64,000 bases of DNA from Gadus chalcogrammus (GCF_026213295.1 NC_079425.1:9664372-9728371), one strand, 5' to 3'; positions 48,407-63,037 are shown, counted from the stretch's first letter. Program-made: numbers and translations. Notes: generated from the letters alone by a model not told the origin.

Positions 48407-49363
48407 CTGTGAAGAGAATATGTTGTGGGTTGTCACTAGCAGAAAGAAAAGATACAAAAATTCATGCATAGTACTACTATGTACCGGAATTAGGTTTATA
48501 GCACCAACCTACGAAATGCCTACGTATTATATTACCAGAATACAATAGAGCAGAATATAATAGAAACTCTTATTTTCCATTAAGGGAAAATTTGATGCTA
48601 AAGTTGCCAAAGCTGTTTTGTGTAGGCTTGTGCGTCCTTTTTTGTTCCTCCAATCCTCAAGTCTTGATCTAGATTGATCTAAAAATATATCATGCTCATT
48701 ATTCTCTATCCGTATCCCCTTGAATAGGTGTTGCAAGTGGAAATTAAACTTGTAAACAGTAGATGTGCTATGAGGTATCTCTGGTGGACAGCTACACATG
48801 TTTGCAGCACCTGTGAAATATCAGCAACCTTAAAGCAGAGAAACGTCTTAAACACTACATAATACAACACAAATAAGCATGCTCACACAGAGGAATAGAT
48901 TTCTCAACCAATTTTGACAAAATCGCAACCCAAGCACGATAGCACTTGAACTTGCAGCCCTATTCATGCTCTGAATTATAAAAACTATTCTATAACTTTA
49001 CAGCAGCAGGATAGTTGGAGGATAGCCCTCCAACTATCCTCTACCAACTGCCAGCTTTAATTACTTGCAGCTGAGTCCCGGGGGTTGGTGTGTGTATCAG
49101 ATACTCACACCCCCCGGTCACCATTGTTTCCACTGGCTGCGTACAATATACAAACCTGGGACACACTGAAACCAGCAGCCTCTTAAATCCTAAAGCCCCA
49201 CAGCCGCCCAGAGTTGGGCAGAGCAGGAACACTGGTTCCCAGCAGAGTTGGTTCAATCTGAATTGGGTTCGCTTAACTTGCATTCATGCCCCCACGCACG
49301 CACACACACACACACTGTCTATCTATCATCTATCTCGCACAAACATAAACAGTCACACTCTCA

Positions 49364-49365
49364 CG

Positions 49366-49416
<51 letters not shown>

Positions 49417-49421
49417 ACACA

Positions 49422-49486
<65 letters not shown>
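49364..49486. repeat. (AC)n microsatellite
   Basis: AC repeats with CCACAC and ACCACA interruptions near 49413-49430. Confidence 0.95.
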
Positions 49487-49487
<1 letters not shown>

Positions 49488-50455
49488 CAGACACACATAT
49501 CCCGTACAAAAAGCTTATACTCTGACACCTTCCCCCTTCATCTACCCGTTTAACAGTGCTCTTATTGGGAGGCCTTATTGACTGACTGCACATGCAAGAA
49601 CATGTGCAGTGGCTGAAAAGTTCTTCCAGTAAACAGCGTGCCCACCGCACCGACAGAAAATATGTACTTAGCTCTTAGAGCAGAATTTGAATCACTGGTA
49701 GGCCTGTTTAAAGTGTTTCCACAGTCCCAGAATGTATTCAAGAAAAATAAAGTTGTATTCTAACGCGTGGCAGTATTTGTTCCACTCGCACGGAATTGAA
49801 AAACAAAATTTGAAAGATGAAAGATGTCTGGAAATCCAAAATGTGGTTTTCTGAGGCATTCTTATTCAAAACGTAATGTAAGCTCTGTTGAAAAATCCAA
49901 GATATGTTAAGAGCCTCTTTATGCCCTAAACCATGCCTTTGAATACGTTTATACAGTAAGCAGGGGGACTAAAGGTGAAAAAGAAAACACGCACCAAGTG
50001 AAAGGCAGGACTTACGCTCCCATTCATTTCTCTCACATTCCTGCTGCTTGCTCTTACTAGCCCTGGCACCTGGGGCGTGGCATTATTATTTTGTGGGCCA
50101 GGGTGACTGGTAACTTCCCTTCAGTCTCCCACCTCCTCTTTGTCTTCCTCGCTTTGTTTACGATAAGGACATTTTCTAGGGGCCCATACTATATGGTCAA
50201 CAGGTTAGCTGTAGTTTGGAGTAGCCAGTCAAGCATGAATTGTGTAAAAGGTGAGCGGGGTTGAGAAAAAGAACCGTATGGGCACTTGGTTGAGCACATT
50301 AAAAAGAAACTTGTGGCAGGGAAGAAGTGTGTTTAAAAAGGGCAGCACACCCTCTGCAACAACCCTGATATGTTAACAGCCAGGCGCACGCCAGAGCTGC
50401 CACTGACCCCATGGCAACGGCCCACACCAGGAGAAACAGCTCCCCTCATTGGAGT

Positions 50456-50459
50456 GCGT

Positions 50460-50499
<40 letters not shown>

Positions 50500-50530
50500 T
50501 TGTGTGTGTGTGTCTGTGTGTCTGTGTGCA
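50456..50530. repeat. (GT)n microsatellite, interrupted
   Basis: GT repeats with TCTGTG and GCGCTTGTG interruptions, running into GCATGCATGC. Confidence 0.9.
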
Positions 50531-53072
50531 TGCATGCAGGATGTTTCATCAATTAGCAAAACATCCTGGCAAAACTTTGCAAAGGTATTTTGCAACTTAC
50601 AAAGTGTTGATCATGTATTATTAGCTTAATCCGAGTGGTTATACTAGTTATTCTTCTGTTCTGTTGTTTCTCTGTTAAAAGAGGTGGAAAAAGTGGTTGC
50701 AGAACATGACTAGAATCTTTATTTGCAATGATTAGGTTGATTTGTAAATATACAAACATGTTTCGTTTCTGGATGGCATTCTGTACATTAAAATATTATT
50801 TGGATCTAAAGAAGTGCCATGCCATTTAGCTCCTTATTGGAAGAAAAAAGGGGATGGAAATTCGAGTGCCAATTCTAAACTCATTTTTTGGACCAAATCA
50901 AGTGAGCACAAGAAGCTAGTCATAGTTCTCTTCAGTGCACTCAGTTGGCTTGAATGCCAACAGTGTAAAAATATCGCATGCCTAATCTCACCGTACACTC
51001 ATATAGCATATTTACCGAACGAAAGAAAAAACAAGACTTTAATTGTCCAGTGGCACGGTCAGGCAAACACTTGATGCTTGATTCAATGGAAAGGAAGAAA
51101 CAAATATAGAGTGCTTTCTCAGCTCCTAAGATGAATGCTATTAAGAAATGGCTTCTGCTTGAGTTTTATGACGGGGTATAGGAGTTGCCGCCCTCTGTAT
51201 TCAAGAGGTTAGTAGTAGTTAGTACAACATTGGATTTCCCCTAACACAACAATTTAGTTCCACATTGATATTGAAGTAAAATAAGCAAATTACCGGTAGT
51301 CTGTTCCTGAGATTCCTGTGCAAATGAAGTCACATAGTGTACATGATCTGATGTTTGTTTGCTTACATCAATCTTTCACTCATTCACAGATTCACCTATT
51401 TCAGTGAACTGGCTCCAATCATATACAGACGTATATCGGATACAATTTCCTGCATGCAAAATGGGTATCTTTTTGAGGGGATACCATGTACTTATTTAAA
51501 AAAAACAATTCTTACTATTACAGTGGGAATAATATTTTACATACACTAGTACCCTCTCTGTGTACCAATGCAGACCGTTCTCGCAAGTTTGCAGGTATAG
51601 AGTATGGGGTATTGTCTGAGAAAACATCACAGACACTACTTCCCAGACTGCATGACATCATCACCAATGTAATATGTAAAGGCTTGAATCATTACACTCT
51701 ACATCTTACTCAGCTTTATCATATTATAGTGATAAGAATGAAGAGCCAGCTTATGATAAACAACAGCAAACAGGATGCAGGGACAGATAGGACAGGGTTA
51801 TTGACGGTTGCATCAGACATAAAATACGTTTAAAGAAGAAATTGAGAAAGTTGTCGACGACAGAATGAGGACTGAATTTCCTTTGTACCATGTACAATAT
51901 CCAAGGTCTGAAAGATGTGACTCTGTAAAAAGAATCCCCTTTAAGCAAGAGATAGTTGTGAAAAGATCAGCTCATTGGCAACAAGATTAAATTGAAATAA
52001 GTAACACTTGAAGTGGAACCAACAGTGTTTATAGCATTAGCTGCAAGTTATCCTGAAAGCCGAAACGCTTCTTCTCACAAGCCAATTGAAATACTTCAAT
52101 AATGAAAGCCTTACTGACACGCTCTGAGTGTATTGGGTGTTTAAGGGTATCGCACATCCAGTACTAGCCAATAAGAAGCGAGAGATATGCTGTCCGATCG
52201 CTATCATTATCATATTTATTGACATGTGCTAACAAGGTATATTTTAGAAATAGTTAACTCTTTCAATTCGCAAAAACATGTACGGTAGTATAATTATTGG
52301 CCGATGCATAAATATTTGAGACAGATTAGGTCTAGTCTTAAGTATTTACTGAGTTTTAGGTTAACAATTAGGTTCTTGGTCTTGTTTCTTCTAAAGGATG
52401 TGTATTTATGATACCAATGGACTTTTGAATAAATGTTTTACTATGGTAAATAACATAAGTAAAGCAAAGAAAACATGTAAGATATTACAGATTAGATCTG
52501 GCTAGAGGACCCAAAACAGGATTATTTTACTACGCAAGCAAAACGCTTACCAGGAGAGTTCTACTATTGCCACTTTTGGAACGTGACTACTTAATAATAA
52601 CATCTAAACAAAATAATAACAAAATGTGAACTTGGCTTGTAAGCTTTTAGCTAACCAGATAATATTTTAAACATTAGCCAAAAATATCTAGAAAATATTG
52701 TTCATACTATTCATACAATATGCCATTATTGAATTACAATATAAAAAAACGGCCACATCTCAAGAAAAAGTCCAAAAGTTTACCTATCGATAATTTAAAA
52801 GATTTTAACCCATAACCTACACTTCCCATGAATCAAGCAAACCAAGGCTATTATGCCCTATCAGTGGTTGTTTGAGATTCAAACAGTTATCTTAGCTAGA
52901 ATCTCTCTAAATTAAAAAAACACTTAGAAAGGATTTCCTTTGGACACATTCAACTGGTATCATTACCAAATTCCGGTTAAGCTGTTTTTGTTTTTAAACA
53001 ATGAAACCAAAACTATTCGATTAGTGCTCCCTAGAAAAAAAGGGCATGTGTGCGCTCTGCAGTCTTTCATCA

Positions 53073-53172
53073 NNNNNNNNNNNNNNNNNNNNNNNNNNNN
53101 NNNNNNNNNNNNNNNNNNNNNNNNNNNNNNNNNNNNNNNNNNNNNNNNNNNNNNNNNNNNNNNNNNNNNNNN
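53073..53172. other. Assembly gap (100 Ns)
   Basis: Exactly 100 undetermined bases, a conventional placeholder for a gap of unknown size. The sequence after it is the second block copy; the sequence before it is unrelated to the left flank of copy 1. Confidence 1.
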
Positions 53173-56100
53173 AAAACAACCCAACCTTAACCCAACTACT
53201 AGGTCACTATTGGACAGAACACCTGCTGGGTTGATTGACCCAAGTGTTGGGTTACAGCTTTTTAACCCAGAATGCTGGGTTGTTTATTTGACCTGACCTA
53301 GTGGGTGAAATTAATTGCAGGGTTAAATACTACCCAATGGGTTATTTCTTGTCTCATTGCCTTGCTCTCTCTCTATATAAAGTATTTAGTTATTGTTGCC
53401 TGTTTATTATATTGTTATACCTAGTAGGCTATACAGATATAAAATATAAACAAAATATAAATGATTGTGCAATCTCAATAATTGCACATACTCATACAAA
53501 CACAATTAGACCACTGTAAATTTGCATTTAAATATGGATTTATTGAAAGTATTTTACACCCTCCCTCACTCGTGTACATGCTTGACTTGTCTTAAATTCA
53601 TCTCCGAGGCACAGAATATGAGGACTTGGTTGACTCCTCTCGGATTGATGAATGTACTCCACCATGTTGGTCCCCACCTGTTAATTACACATCAATCAGT
53701 TAGTGTTGTGTGTAAAACTGGTGCACCAGTAAAGCAAAACGTACAGGTTGCATGTCCATGACCATAACGGGTAGTTTGCGAGTCAACCATTCACACAGCT
53801 ATCGGCGCTACGGCTAGCTAGCGAGTCAACCGTAGCTACGCATAAGCTAACTGTTGCATACTAACTTAATGGGTAGCTTACTGTTAGTGGGACATTAATA
53901 CAGGTGAAACATTAAACCAGGAGACCTCTAAACATTAAAAACAATATTAAAAAATGCTGCCAATAAAAGCTTTTAGCCGGATAATGATTAGCGATTGTGA
54001 AAGCCGTTAACTGACTTTTAAGCATTGACTTTTCAGAGATTTGACCAGTTCTGAAAAAGTACCTTGCAATGGCGTAAACGTACACCTTTACAAGTTTTTA
54101 AAACTAAATATACAACCTTTCAAAACGTATTTCTCAATGTATGAACACCTGTTTGCAGAATCCCATTTACAAGGTTTCAAAACCGGGAAACAATGAAATA
54201 CACTGTTAGAACAGTGCCAGATTTGAATCTCTGCAAATGCGCTGGTGAAATTGTTTGAACTTTGAAAATGTGTTGGTGAAAATTATGAAGAAGATAAAAT
54301 AGAACACAAAATTATGTTCACAGATGTTTGAATTTTTGTTTGAATTTTTTCAGGTCATAATCTCTTTTTTCAGTGTTGCAAAACCTTTTTTACAAGATGT
54401 TGAGTTTTCAAACCCAGACTTACAAGCCTTTGAAACTTTTTTTTTCAGGTTTGAATTATGGCAGGAAACTGGCTCCATAGAGTCTGGGCGGTGAACTGCG
54501 ATGGCATGATAGTTGTCTGACCCCTTGGAATGTACTGACGTACATTCCAATCACATTTTTTTCATCGGCAGAGCACTGTCAATCACGCACAGCCCGGTGA
54601 ACGGCGCATGTGATTGGAATGTACGTCAGCCGAGAGCAACCAATAGGTTTAGAGCTAAATGGTCCCGCCCCCAGGAACGTTTTTTTTTTCTTCAGATTTG
54701 ACTGTCAGGAGTTTCAAAACGAGGGTGCGACAGAACACTGCCAATATTCACGTGACTCAAAGCTTGCACCTATGTGGTCAAAACTCTGAAAAGTCAGTTC
54801 TGAAAAAATACGTTGCAATGGCGTAAACGTACACCTTTGCAAGTTTTTAAAACTAAATATTCAACCTTTCAAAACTTATTTCTCAATGTATGAACACCTG
54901 TTTGCAGAATCCCATTTACAAGGTTTCAAAACCGGGAAACAATGAAATACACTGTTAGAACAGTGCCAGATTTGAAACTCTGCAAATGCGCTGGTGAAAT
55001 TGTTTGAACTTTGAAAATGTGTTGGTGAAAATGATGAAGATAAAATAGAACACAAAATCATGTTTACAGATGTTTGAATTTTGGTTTGAATTTTTTTCAG
55101 GTTATAATTTCTTTTTTCAGTGTTGCAAAACCTTTTTTACAAGGTGTTGAGTTTTCAAACCCAGACTTACAAGCCTTTGAAACTTTTTTTTTCAGGTTTG
55201 AATTATGGCAGGAAACTGGCTCCATAGCAGCTGAGGGCGTTTTCATTGCCATAACAACATGATCTTATCAACAAATAGGCCTACAAAATGTACTGTGGAT
55301 TTTTTTGCATCACAAAAATGGCATGGGTTCCTGAAAGTAAAGCAGTCATTTGGAAAGTGAAAGAATTGTGAAAGGAAGTGATAATGACCATACTATCAAT
55401 AGAGAACAACATTTTTTTTAAATGGAATATCTATTTTATTATTGTTATGTCAAATAATGACGATAGATGAAATTCATCCCTAATCCATTCATACGTTTCA
55501 CGATTAATTCAGTTAGCATCTAAAAATTAAACCAAAAAGAAAATAGGGGAGAGAAACTAAGAAATGCAACAGGGAATTGAATTATATTTACACACTGTAA
55601 ATTGGATATAACGATACAATAATAATAATAATAATAATACATTTAATTTAGAGGCGCCTTTCAAGACACCCAAGGTCACCTTACAGAGCATATAGTCATC
55701 CTTCAAAACTATGTAAAACAGACTAGGAATAAAAGGAAAACAGAGGTTAAACATGAAGAATAATAATAATTAATAACACTCAAAGACGCCTAAAGTGAAG
55801 GGGGGACCTCACTAACCACCACCAATATGTAGCACCCACTTGGGTGATGCACGGCAGCCAATCGGTGCCAGAACGCTCACTACACACCAGCTTGAGGTGG
55901 AGAGTTAGGGATGAGGTGGAGAGTGAGGGAAAAGAACATTTAAACACTATCGACCATATTTAAACACTATCGATCACATTTAAACAATATCGACCACATG
56001 TAAACACCATCGCCCACATTTAAACATTATCACCCACATTTAAACACTATGGACCACACGTAAACCCTATCGACCACATTTAAACACTATCCCCCACATT

Positions 56101-56381
56101 TAAACACTATCGCCCACATTTAAACACTATGGACCACATTTAAACACTATGGACCACATGTAAACCCTATCGACCACATGTAAACCCTATCGACCATATA
56201 TAAACACTATCGACCACATTTAAACATGTAAACCCTATCGACCACATTTAAACACTATCGACCACAATTAAACACTATCGACCACATTTAAACATGTAAA
56301 CCCTATCGACCACATTTAAACACTCTGAACCTCTACAATAAACCGTTCCCCAACACCTCCAGCCTGGTCTCTCTGTCTGGA

Positions 56382-56604
56382 AGAATTAGCTCAGGAGGTA
56401 GAGCGGTTGTCTTGTAACCAAAAGGTTGCTAGTTTGATCCCCAGCTCCTCCTAGCTGAGTGTAGACGTGTCCCTGAGCAAGACACTTAACCCTGACAGCT
56501 CCTGACGAGCTGGCTGACGCCCTGCGTGGTGACTCGGCCGTCGGTGAGTCAATGTGGGTATTAACCGGTCGCGACTGGACCGTCGGCCGTCGGTGAGTCA
56601 ATGG
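56382..56604 (+). mobile_element. tRNA-derived SINE (block copy 2)
   Basis: Counterpart of 21640-21860, with the same A- and B-box-like segments and SINE body. No sequence difference of note was seen. Confidence 0.75.
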
Positions 56605-58232
56605 CCCTCATTTATCAAACGAACGTAGAAATGAGCGCAAATCTGAACGCATGATTCATCTTACGATAGGACCCACGTGAGATTTACGAAACCTTCGTAT
56701 CACACCAATCCCAGCGTACGAAGGATCTTGCGTTGATAAATACGGCGGCTGAGATCGATCGTAATTAACGTAACACGCCCATATAAAAGCACGTCTTCAG
56801 AAGTCTCGCCCCTAACTTTTACGACATGGAGAAACGTCCAACGGTAAAATAGAGGAATTTTTCCGAGACCCAAATGGAGACGCTCGGGTCACTGGTGGAT
56901 GCGAACAGTCTGGTTTTATTTTGTAGCCTAAAAGCTGGCATTAAAGGCCAGCAAAAGAATGCTATATGGAAGGAAATAACTGTTGCAGTGAATAGTGTTT
57001 CCAATGTTCGTCGGGCTACGGAAGAGGTTTGTTAATTAAATTAATTAAATAATACATTAAATGTACAACTTCTGTTATCCATGTTTTGGTGTGCACACAG
57101 CTGGTGGATAACATCAGCGGAGGACTGTCAGCCTATCAGCACTCAGCACACAAAGCCACAGTATAACTGAAGTCCAGGGCTGCTTATCAGCGCTCGGCCA
57201 ACAATAGGGTCACAATGGATAAAACAATACAAATGTGTGTGTGTTGGCGATGGCTGGTTGAAGCAGCCTCCCCTGGCCTGAGTCAGACTGCCTGGCTCTG
57301 GGGCTCGGTGAGGCAGCCCACCTGTGGTGCGTTGGTTAATGAATCACCCCAGGTCAAACCATGCATCAACAACACTCAGGGGGTGTAATAATAATAATAA
57401 TAATACATTTAATTTAGAGGCGCCTTTCAAGACACCCAAGGTCACCTTACAGAGCATATAGTCATCCTTCAAAACTATGTAAAACAGACTAGGAATAAAA
57501 GGAAAACAGAGGTTAAACATGAAGAATAAGAATAATTAATAACACTCAAAGACGCCTAAAGTGAAGGGGGGACCTCACTAACCACCACCAATATGTAGCA
57601 CCCACTTGGGTGATGCACGGCAGCCAATCGGTGCCAGAACGCTCACTACACACCAGCTTGAGGTGGAGAGTTAGGGATGAGGTGGAGAGTGAGGGAAAAG
57701 AACATTTAAACACTATCGACCATATTCAAACACTATCGATCACATTTAAACAATATCGACCACATGTAAACACCATCGCCCACATTTAAACATTATCACC
57801 CACATTTAAACACTATGGACCACACGTAAACCCTATCGACCACATTTAAACACTATCCCCCACATTTAAACACTATCACCCACATTTAAACACTATGGAC
57901 CACACGTAAACCCTATCGACCATATATATAAACACTATCGACCATATATAAACACTATCGCCCACATTTAAACACTATGGACCACATTTAAACACTATGG
58001 ACCACATGTAAACCCTATCGACCACATGTAAACCCTATCGACCATATATAAACACTATCGACCACATTTAAACATGTAAACCCTATCGACCACATTTAAA
58101 CACTATCGACCACAATTAAACACTATCGACCACATTTAAACATGTAAACCCTATCGACCACATTTAAACACTCTGAACCTCTACAATAAACCGTTCCCCA
58201 ACACCTCCAGCCTGGTCTCTCTGTCTGGAAGA

Positions 58233-58493
58233 ATTAGCTCAGGAGGTAGAGAGCGGTTGTCTTGTAACCAAAAGGTTGCTAGTTTGATCCCCAGCTCCTC
58301 CTAGCTGAGTGTAGACGTGTCCCTGAGCAAGACACTTAACCCTGACAGCTCCTGACGAGCTGGCTGATGCCCTGCGTGGTGACTCAGCCGTCGGTGAGTC
58401 AATGTGGGTATTAACCGGTCGCGACTGGACCGTCGGCCGTCGGTGAGTCAATGTCAGTGGGTATTAACCGGTCGCGACTGGACAAAAGCCATA
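58233..58493 (+). mobile_element. tRNA-derived SINE, second copy (block copy 2)
   Basis: Counterpart of 23498-23750, again with the tandemly repeated 3' part. Confidence 0.75.
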
Positions 58494-58590
58494 ATATAAT
58501 TGCCATAATTGTAATTGGTGGTGCCTCCACCCAGGTGGAGTGAAGCCCTGTTACAACAGACCCTAATCCAGCACAAGCTCCCCACTCTCT

Positions 58591-59060
58591 CACCTGTTGT
58601 CGGCCGCCCTCTCGCTCTCGCCCCGGGCGCCGCTGCTCTCATCCTCCTCCCCTCCCTCTCTCCTCTCCCCCTCCCCTCCCCACCAAATTCCCCGACCACT
58701 ATCTCTCCTCCTCTAACCATCCCTCTACCTCTCCCTACCCCCCCCCCCCCCCCCCACCTCCCTCCCCTCTCACCTGTTGTCGGGCCGCCCTCTCGCTCTC
58801 GCCCCGGGCGCCGCTGCTCGCCTCCCTCTCCCCCATCCACTACTCATCCTCCCCCTACCTCCCCCCCCTCCCCCACCTCACCTGGTTTACTCGGCCGCCC
58901 TCTCGCTCTCGCGCCCCGGGCGCCACTGCTCGCCTCCCTCCTCCCCCCCCCCCCACTCCCTCTCCTCTTCTCTCCCTCCCTCCCTCCCCCTCTCACCTGT
59001 TGTCGGCCGCCCTCTCGCTCTCGCCCCCGGGCGCCGCGCTCTCCTCCTCCAGCCTCCTGA
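58591..59060. repeat. GC-rich VNTR, block copy 2 (about four units)
   Basis: Counterpart of 23851-24480 with fewer units (about 58591, 58762, 58877, 58994). Irregular spacer sequence such as CACCAAATTCCCCGACCACT is absent from copy 1. Long C runs make the base calls doubtful. Confidence 0.75.
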
Positions 59061-59147
59061 TGGCGAGCTCTATCTCCTGGTCGCGGCCGCGCCTCACCTC
59101 CTCCTTCAGCTCCCGCTCCCGGCCCAGCAGCCACGCCTCCTCTTTCT
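58997..59147 (-). pseudogene. Captured CEP131-like exon fragment (block copy 2)
   Basis: Counterpart of 24414-24567. Here the donor is intact (CAACAG/GTGAGAGG, donor at 58996), but the coding part has small indels (CGCCCCCGGG; CCGCGCTCTCC). No flanking exons of the parent gene are present. Confidence 0.5.
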
Positions 59148-60060
59148 TCATGTAAAACAATGAAATGAAAAACAATGTTTTTCCTTGTAAAATAATACAA
59201 TTTGAAATAGAAACGAATTGACTTGTATGAACAACTCTGAATACCAGTCTCATGCTTTGACCTGATGCAATAGAGGATATGGTGTTATTCAATCCTGTTG
59301 CATAATTCCTAACCATATCCACTGCCACTTAATTGATAGCATATGTTTTATAATAATAAGCACTACAGTATAATACGGTGAACAGGCACAGCAGAGATGT
59401 ATTTTGGGTTAGAGAGTGGGGTTAGGGTGTAGTGTCAGATGGGCTTTGGGGTCTTATTGGGTTAAGGAGTGGGTTAGAGGGTTATGTCAGATGTTCTGTG
59501 GGTCTTAATGGGAAGGGGGCAGTGAAGGATGGTCTGTGGGGTCTTATTGTGTGTGGGAGTGGGTTAGGGGACCGTTTTTTGTTAGGGAGTAGTGTTAGAG
59601 TGTCTCTGGGGTCTTGTGGACTTAGAGAGAGACAGGCATACCCATTTGCAGTAAAGCAGTCATTTGGAAAGTGAAAGTATTGAGGAAGGAAGTGATAATG
59701 CCCATAATAGCAATAGAGTACAACAGTTTTTAAAATGGCACATCTATTTTTCTGTTATGTCAAATAATGACAATAGAAGAACTTCATCCCTGTTCCAGTC
59801 ATACATTTCACGATTAATTCAGTCAGCATCTAAAAATTAAACTAAAATAAAAGAAGGTAGAGAATCTATGAAATGTCACATAGTATTGAATTATATTTTT
59901 ACACTTAAATTGGATATAATAGACAACGCTTTTCCTTGTTAAATAAATGCAATTTGCAATAGAAATACTATAGAAACTTGTAGGAACAACTTTGAATACC
60001 AGTCTCATGCTTTGAGCTGATCTAATAGAGGATATTGCATTATTCAATCCCGTTGCATGT

Positions 60061-62126
60061 TATGATTCTACCGTTTTCATGGCAGATGATTCACTTAGAA
60101 TAAATATTGAGTAATTCCTCTTTTGGCAAGTGCTAAATTGCATGACGATGAACCACCAGAGCGACTGACTAGATGTCGCTCCATGCACACGTGGTTACCT
60201 TGTCTTTGAGCCCAAAGTGCAGGTGGGGCAGCATGTGCAGACAAGGAGACAAAAGCGTCATCTCGACGGGAATGATGCTCAGCCCCCCCTTTTTGGTCTT
60301 CCCGGGGTTACCGCGGACGCCAATGATGTCCCCTCGGCGCAAAATGTTGTTTATGGCCACAAAGGCCTCCTCCGATTTGTAGGTCCTGGGAAGGATATGA
60401 GGAATAAGCACAAGAAGTGCCATATGAGGTCTTTGTGGCGTTTCATCCAAGATCAAACCTGCACCTTGAGTTTGCCATAACCTGCAACTTGAGACCCTCT
60501 CCCCGCAGGTCGTAGAAGAGCAGCTTGGCACCAGACTCTCTCTTGGCATGGACACAGCCTGCATAAAACGTAAATTATGTATTATATTATTAATATAATA
60601 CATATTTTATTATTAAGTAAATATACTACTAAATGTAAAGTACCAGACCAATTTCAGAAAACTGCTCAATCTTATAGTACCTGTAACACTGAGTACGACA
60701 TCTGTGAGTTGGTCTCCTGGCTGCAGATAATTGTATTTCTCAACGAAGTCGGTGAGGCACAAATCAACATGGTATTTGTGAGGATAAGGGTCCTCCGCTG
60801 TGCCCTTGAGGGCATTGATGGCCTGGGTACCGATATTGAAGTATTGCTACACACACAAGAAAACTTTGCATTAGCATCAACAATTCAAAATTGGGTAGGC
60901 TTTACATTTGAAGTCAAACTGAGGCCCTCTTTATTTGAGAAACTGTTTAGTCTAGATTCTTAAAAGTGATACGCCGAGATATCTGTAAATGGGCGTTTTC
61001 CAGTCTTGCCCAGATTCAGACTTAGTTTACTAACATATTACTGCCCCCTAAACAAATACTGCCTTGCCGCTCTGACGAGTGAAAACAACATCGCAGCTAC
61101 AGCGGACGTGGTGAGACCAGAGGAAGAGAGACATAAACATTCACAAGAAATCCATCATTGGCCACACAGTATGGTGAAAGGAATTCATAACGCCCATTAG
61201 AACAATAGAGAACGTTTTTTTTTTAAATGGCTTATCTATTTGAATTCCATCGAAATGCTTTGTCCAATAAGGAAGACAGAATGAATGAATCGCTGTGTCA
61301 ATCAAATGTTTCACGATTAATGCAGTGAGCACCTAAAAATAAAAATAAAATAAGGGACAGAACCTAAGGGGCCACTCACACTAGGGCCGCGGCCCCGTGC
61401 CCGAGCTCATTTGCATACTAAAGTCTAGAACATTTGGCTAGTGTGACCACGCCATCCGTATTCCAGCACGGAACAGCCACTTGGCCGCGGCACACTTGGG
61501 AGAGGTGTGCCGTGGCCAAAGTACAGATGCTAATGAGATGACACGCACAGATACGCAACGTGAGCTGGATGACGTAGTCCTTGCGCGACCCTTCTTTCTT
61601 TATTGGTCCATGTCCTTCTTCCCCACAACAATCATTTTAAACAATAGCGGCAAGCAGTTCACGAGTGGGTTTACGTTGGTGCGATAGTGAAGTCGAGTGT
61701 TTACTTGAAATTTGGGCCGACGACAGCATTCACGTTGTTGTTCTCCATCGTTGTTATGGCGGCGAGGACGCTTGGTGATGACGTATTATCGTATTACGAC
61801 GTGATGACGTATGTATGAAGGAGCAATCGTGCCCAGGCCACGGCCTTTGGGGGGAGTGGGGAGGGGGGGAATCGTGCTGAATCTTCCTGCAGCATGGAAC
61901 ACGCAAACTTGCCTAGTGTGAGTGCGCCCTAAGAAATGTCATGAGATTTTTAGACTTAACTTAACCATACGGATCACCCCTCCATCTTCATTATTAAATC
62001 ATGCAATTTGAAATAGAAATAAATTTACTTGTAGGAAAAACTCTGAATTCCGGTCTCATGCTTTGAGCTGATGCAATAGATAGAGGATATGACGTTATTC
62101 AATCCCGTTGCATGTATCCTAACCAG
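60061..62126 (-). pseudogene. Partial kars1 copy: exons 3-5 (block copy 2)
   Basis: Counterpart of 25482-27540. Exon 5-like is 60199-60385 (187 nt, full length), exon 4-like 60465-60558 and exon 3-like 60681-60846, each with intact splice signals and an open frame. Changes relative to kars1 include KKGEL to KKGGL, NNKLRR to NNILRR, GRVHAKR to GCVHAKR and FKIRTQ to FNIGTQ. Exons 1, 2 and 6-14 are absent, so it encodes at most a piece of the anticodon-binding OB fold. Confidence 0.9.
61368..61929. mobile_element. Harbinger-type MITE, 562 bp (block copy 2)
   Basis: Same element, ends and TAA duplication (61365-61367, 61930-61932) as at 26783-27345, with a few small indels (for example one fewer ACA in the ACAACAACAATC run). 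Its presence at the same site in both blocks shows the block was copied, or assembled, twice after the MITE inserted. Confidence 0.8.
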
Positions 62127-62275
62127 TGGCGAAGCTAGACCTTTTGTGGGTTGTTTCAAGCCCACCCAAAACTTGCCTTAGCCCACCCTATCGTTTCGTC
62201 CATAAATCTAATATTCTTTTTTTTTTTTAGACAAGTAATGAGAGGATGGATAATGGCTAATGACCAGGCTCAAAT

Positions 62276-62886
62276 GTGCTACATCGAAGGCAACCTTCCA
62301 GCAGGAATCTCTTACGTCTGATTGGTGGGTGGGCGTCTCCTGTTTGACAGGAGGTCAAACAGGAGTACGAGGAGTGACTCAAGACCACGCTCTGTCCTTT
62401 CAAAATTGTATTTACAGTCATGCTATCACATTTTATTTTCAACTCCAACACAGCACCTCACAAACACTCATCTCCCTCTTACCAACACATAACATGCCCC
62501 AAGTGCGAGTCACTAGATCTGTCTCCATGGCCCTCCACCCAGTGCCCGCATACAATAACGGCTATGGGCAGCGGTCCTTCACCCATACTTTCACCAAAGT
62601 CTGGAATGGCATTCCCCATCACATTAGAGCATTACAATCCATCACACAGTTCAAAAAAGCTTATAAACTGTTACTCCTCAACACATACACTTGCAAACAC
62701 TGACTTATATAGATCACTGTCTATGCTCAGTCTGCTGTCTATATGATTGTCCTACTGATGTCTGACGTTCTATGTCCCTGTTATGTGTTGTATGTAAATG
62801 TGACGTGTGATGTGCCTTGTCCCTGTTACATGTTATGTGTGCTGCAGAACAGGAACCCGCTGGAAATCAGCAATTTTACTGAGACA
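62276..62886 (+). mobile_element. LINE 3' end (block copy 2)
   Basis: Same fragment as 27690-28300, with the same frame open at 62494-62701 and the same stop. Confidence 0.65.
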
Positions 62887-63037
62887 GGCCCGTTTTAAAT
62901 TGTATCTTTGTTACTTTTAATACTATCCTGTATAATCCTCCCTCTTCTTTCAGCATTGACTGATCAACAATCAGCAAGTACGATGACATCTTCCGAAGAA
63001 CTTTGCAGCAGCGGCGTGGGCGAGGCGACAGAAATAC

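Larger units (their letters stand above)
48407..53072. other. Probable nfat5 first intron, up to the gap
   Basis: No exon matching the NFAT5 N-terminus was found. It contains a perfect 14-bp stem hairpin at 49008-49040, (AC)n at 49364-49486 and (GT)n at 50456-50530. A donor-like GTGAGTAT on the minus strand near 49100 could belong to an alternative first exon, but nothing else supports that. Confidence 0.5.

Noticed and set aside
49080..49140. Alternative first exon of nfat5 (ATG and GTGAGTAT donor-like site on the minus strand)
   Set aside because: The encoded peptide does not resemble any NFAT5 N-terminus I know, and no other signal supports it.
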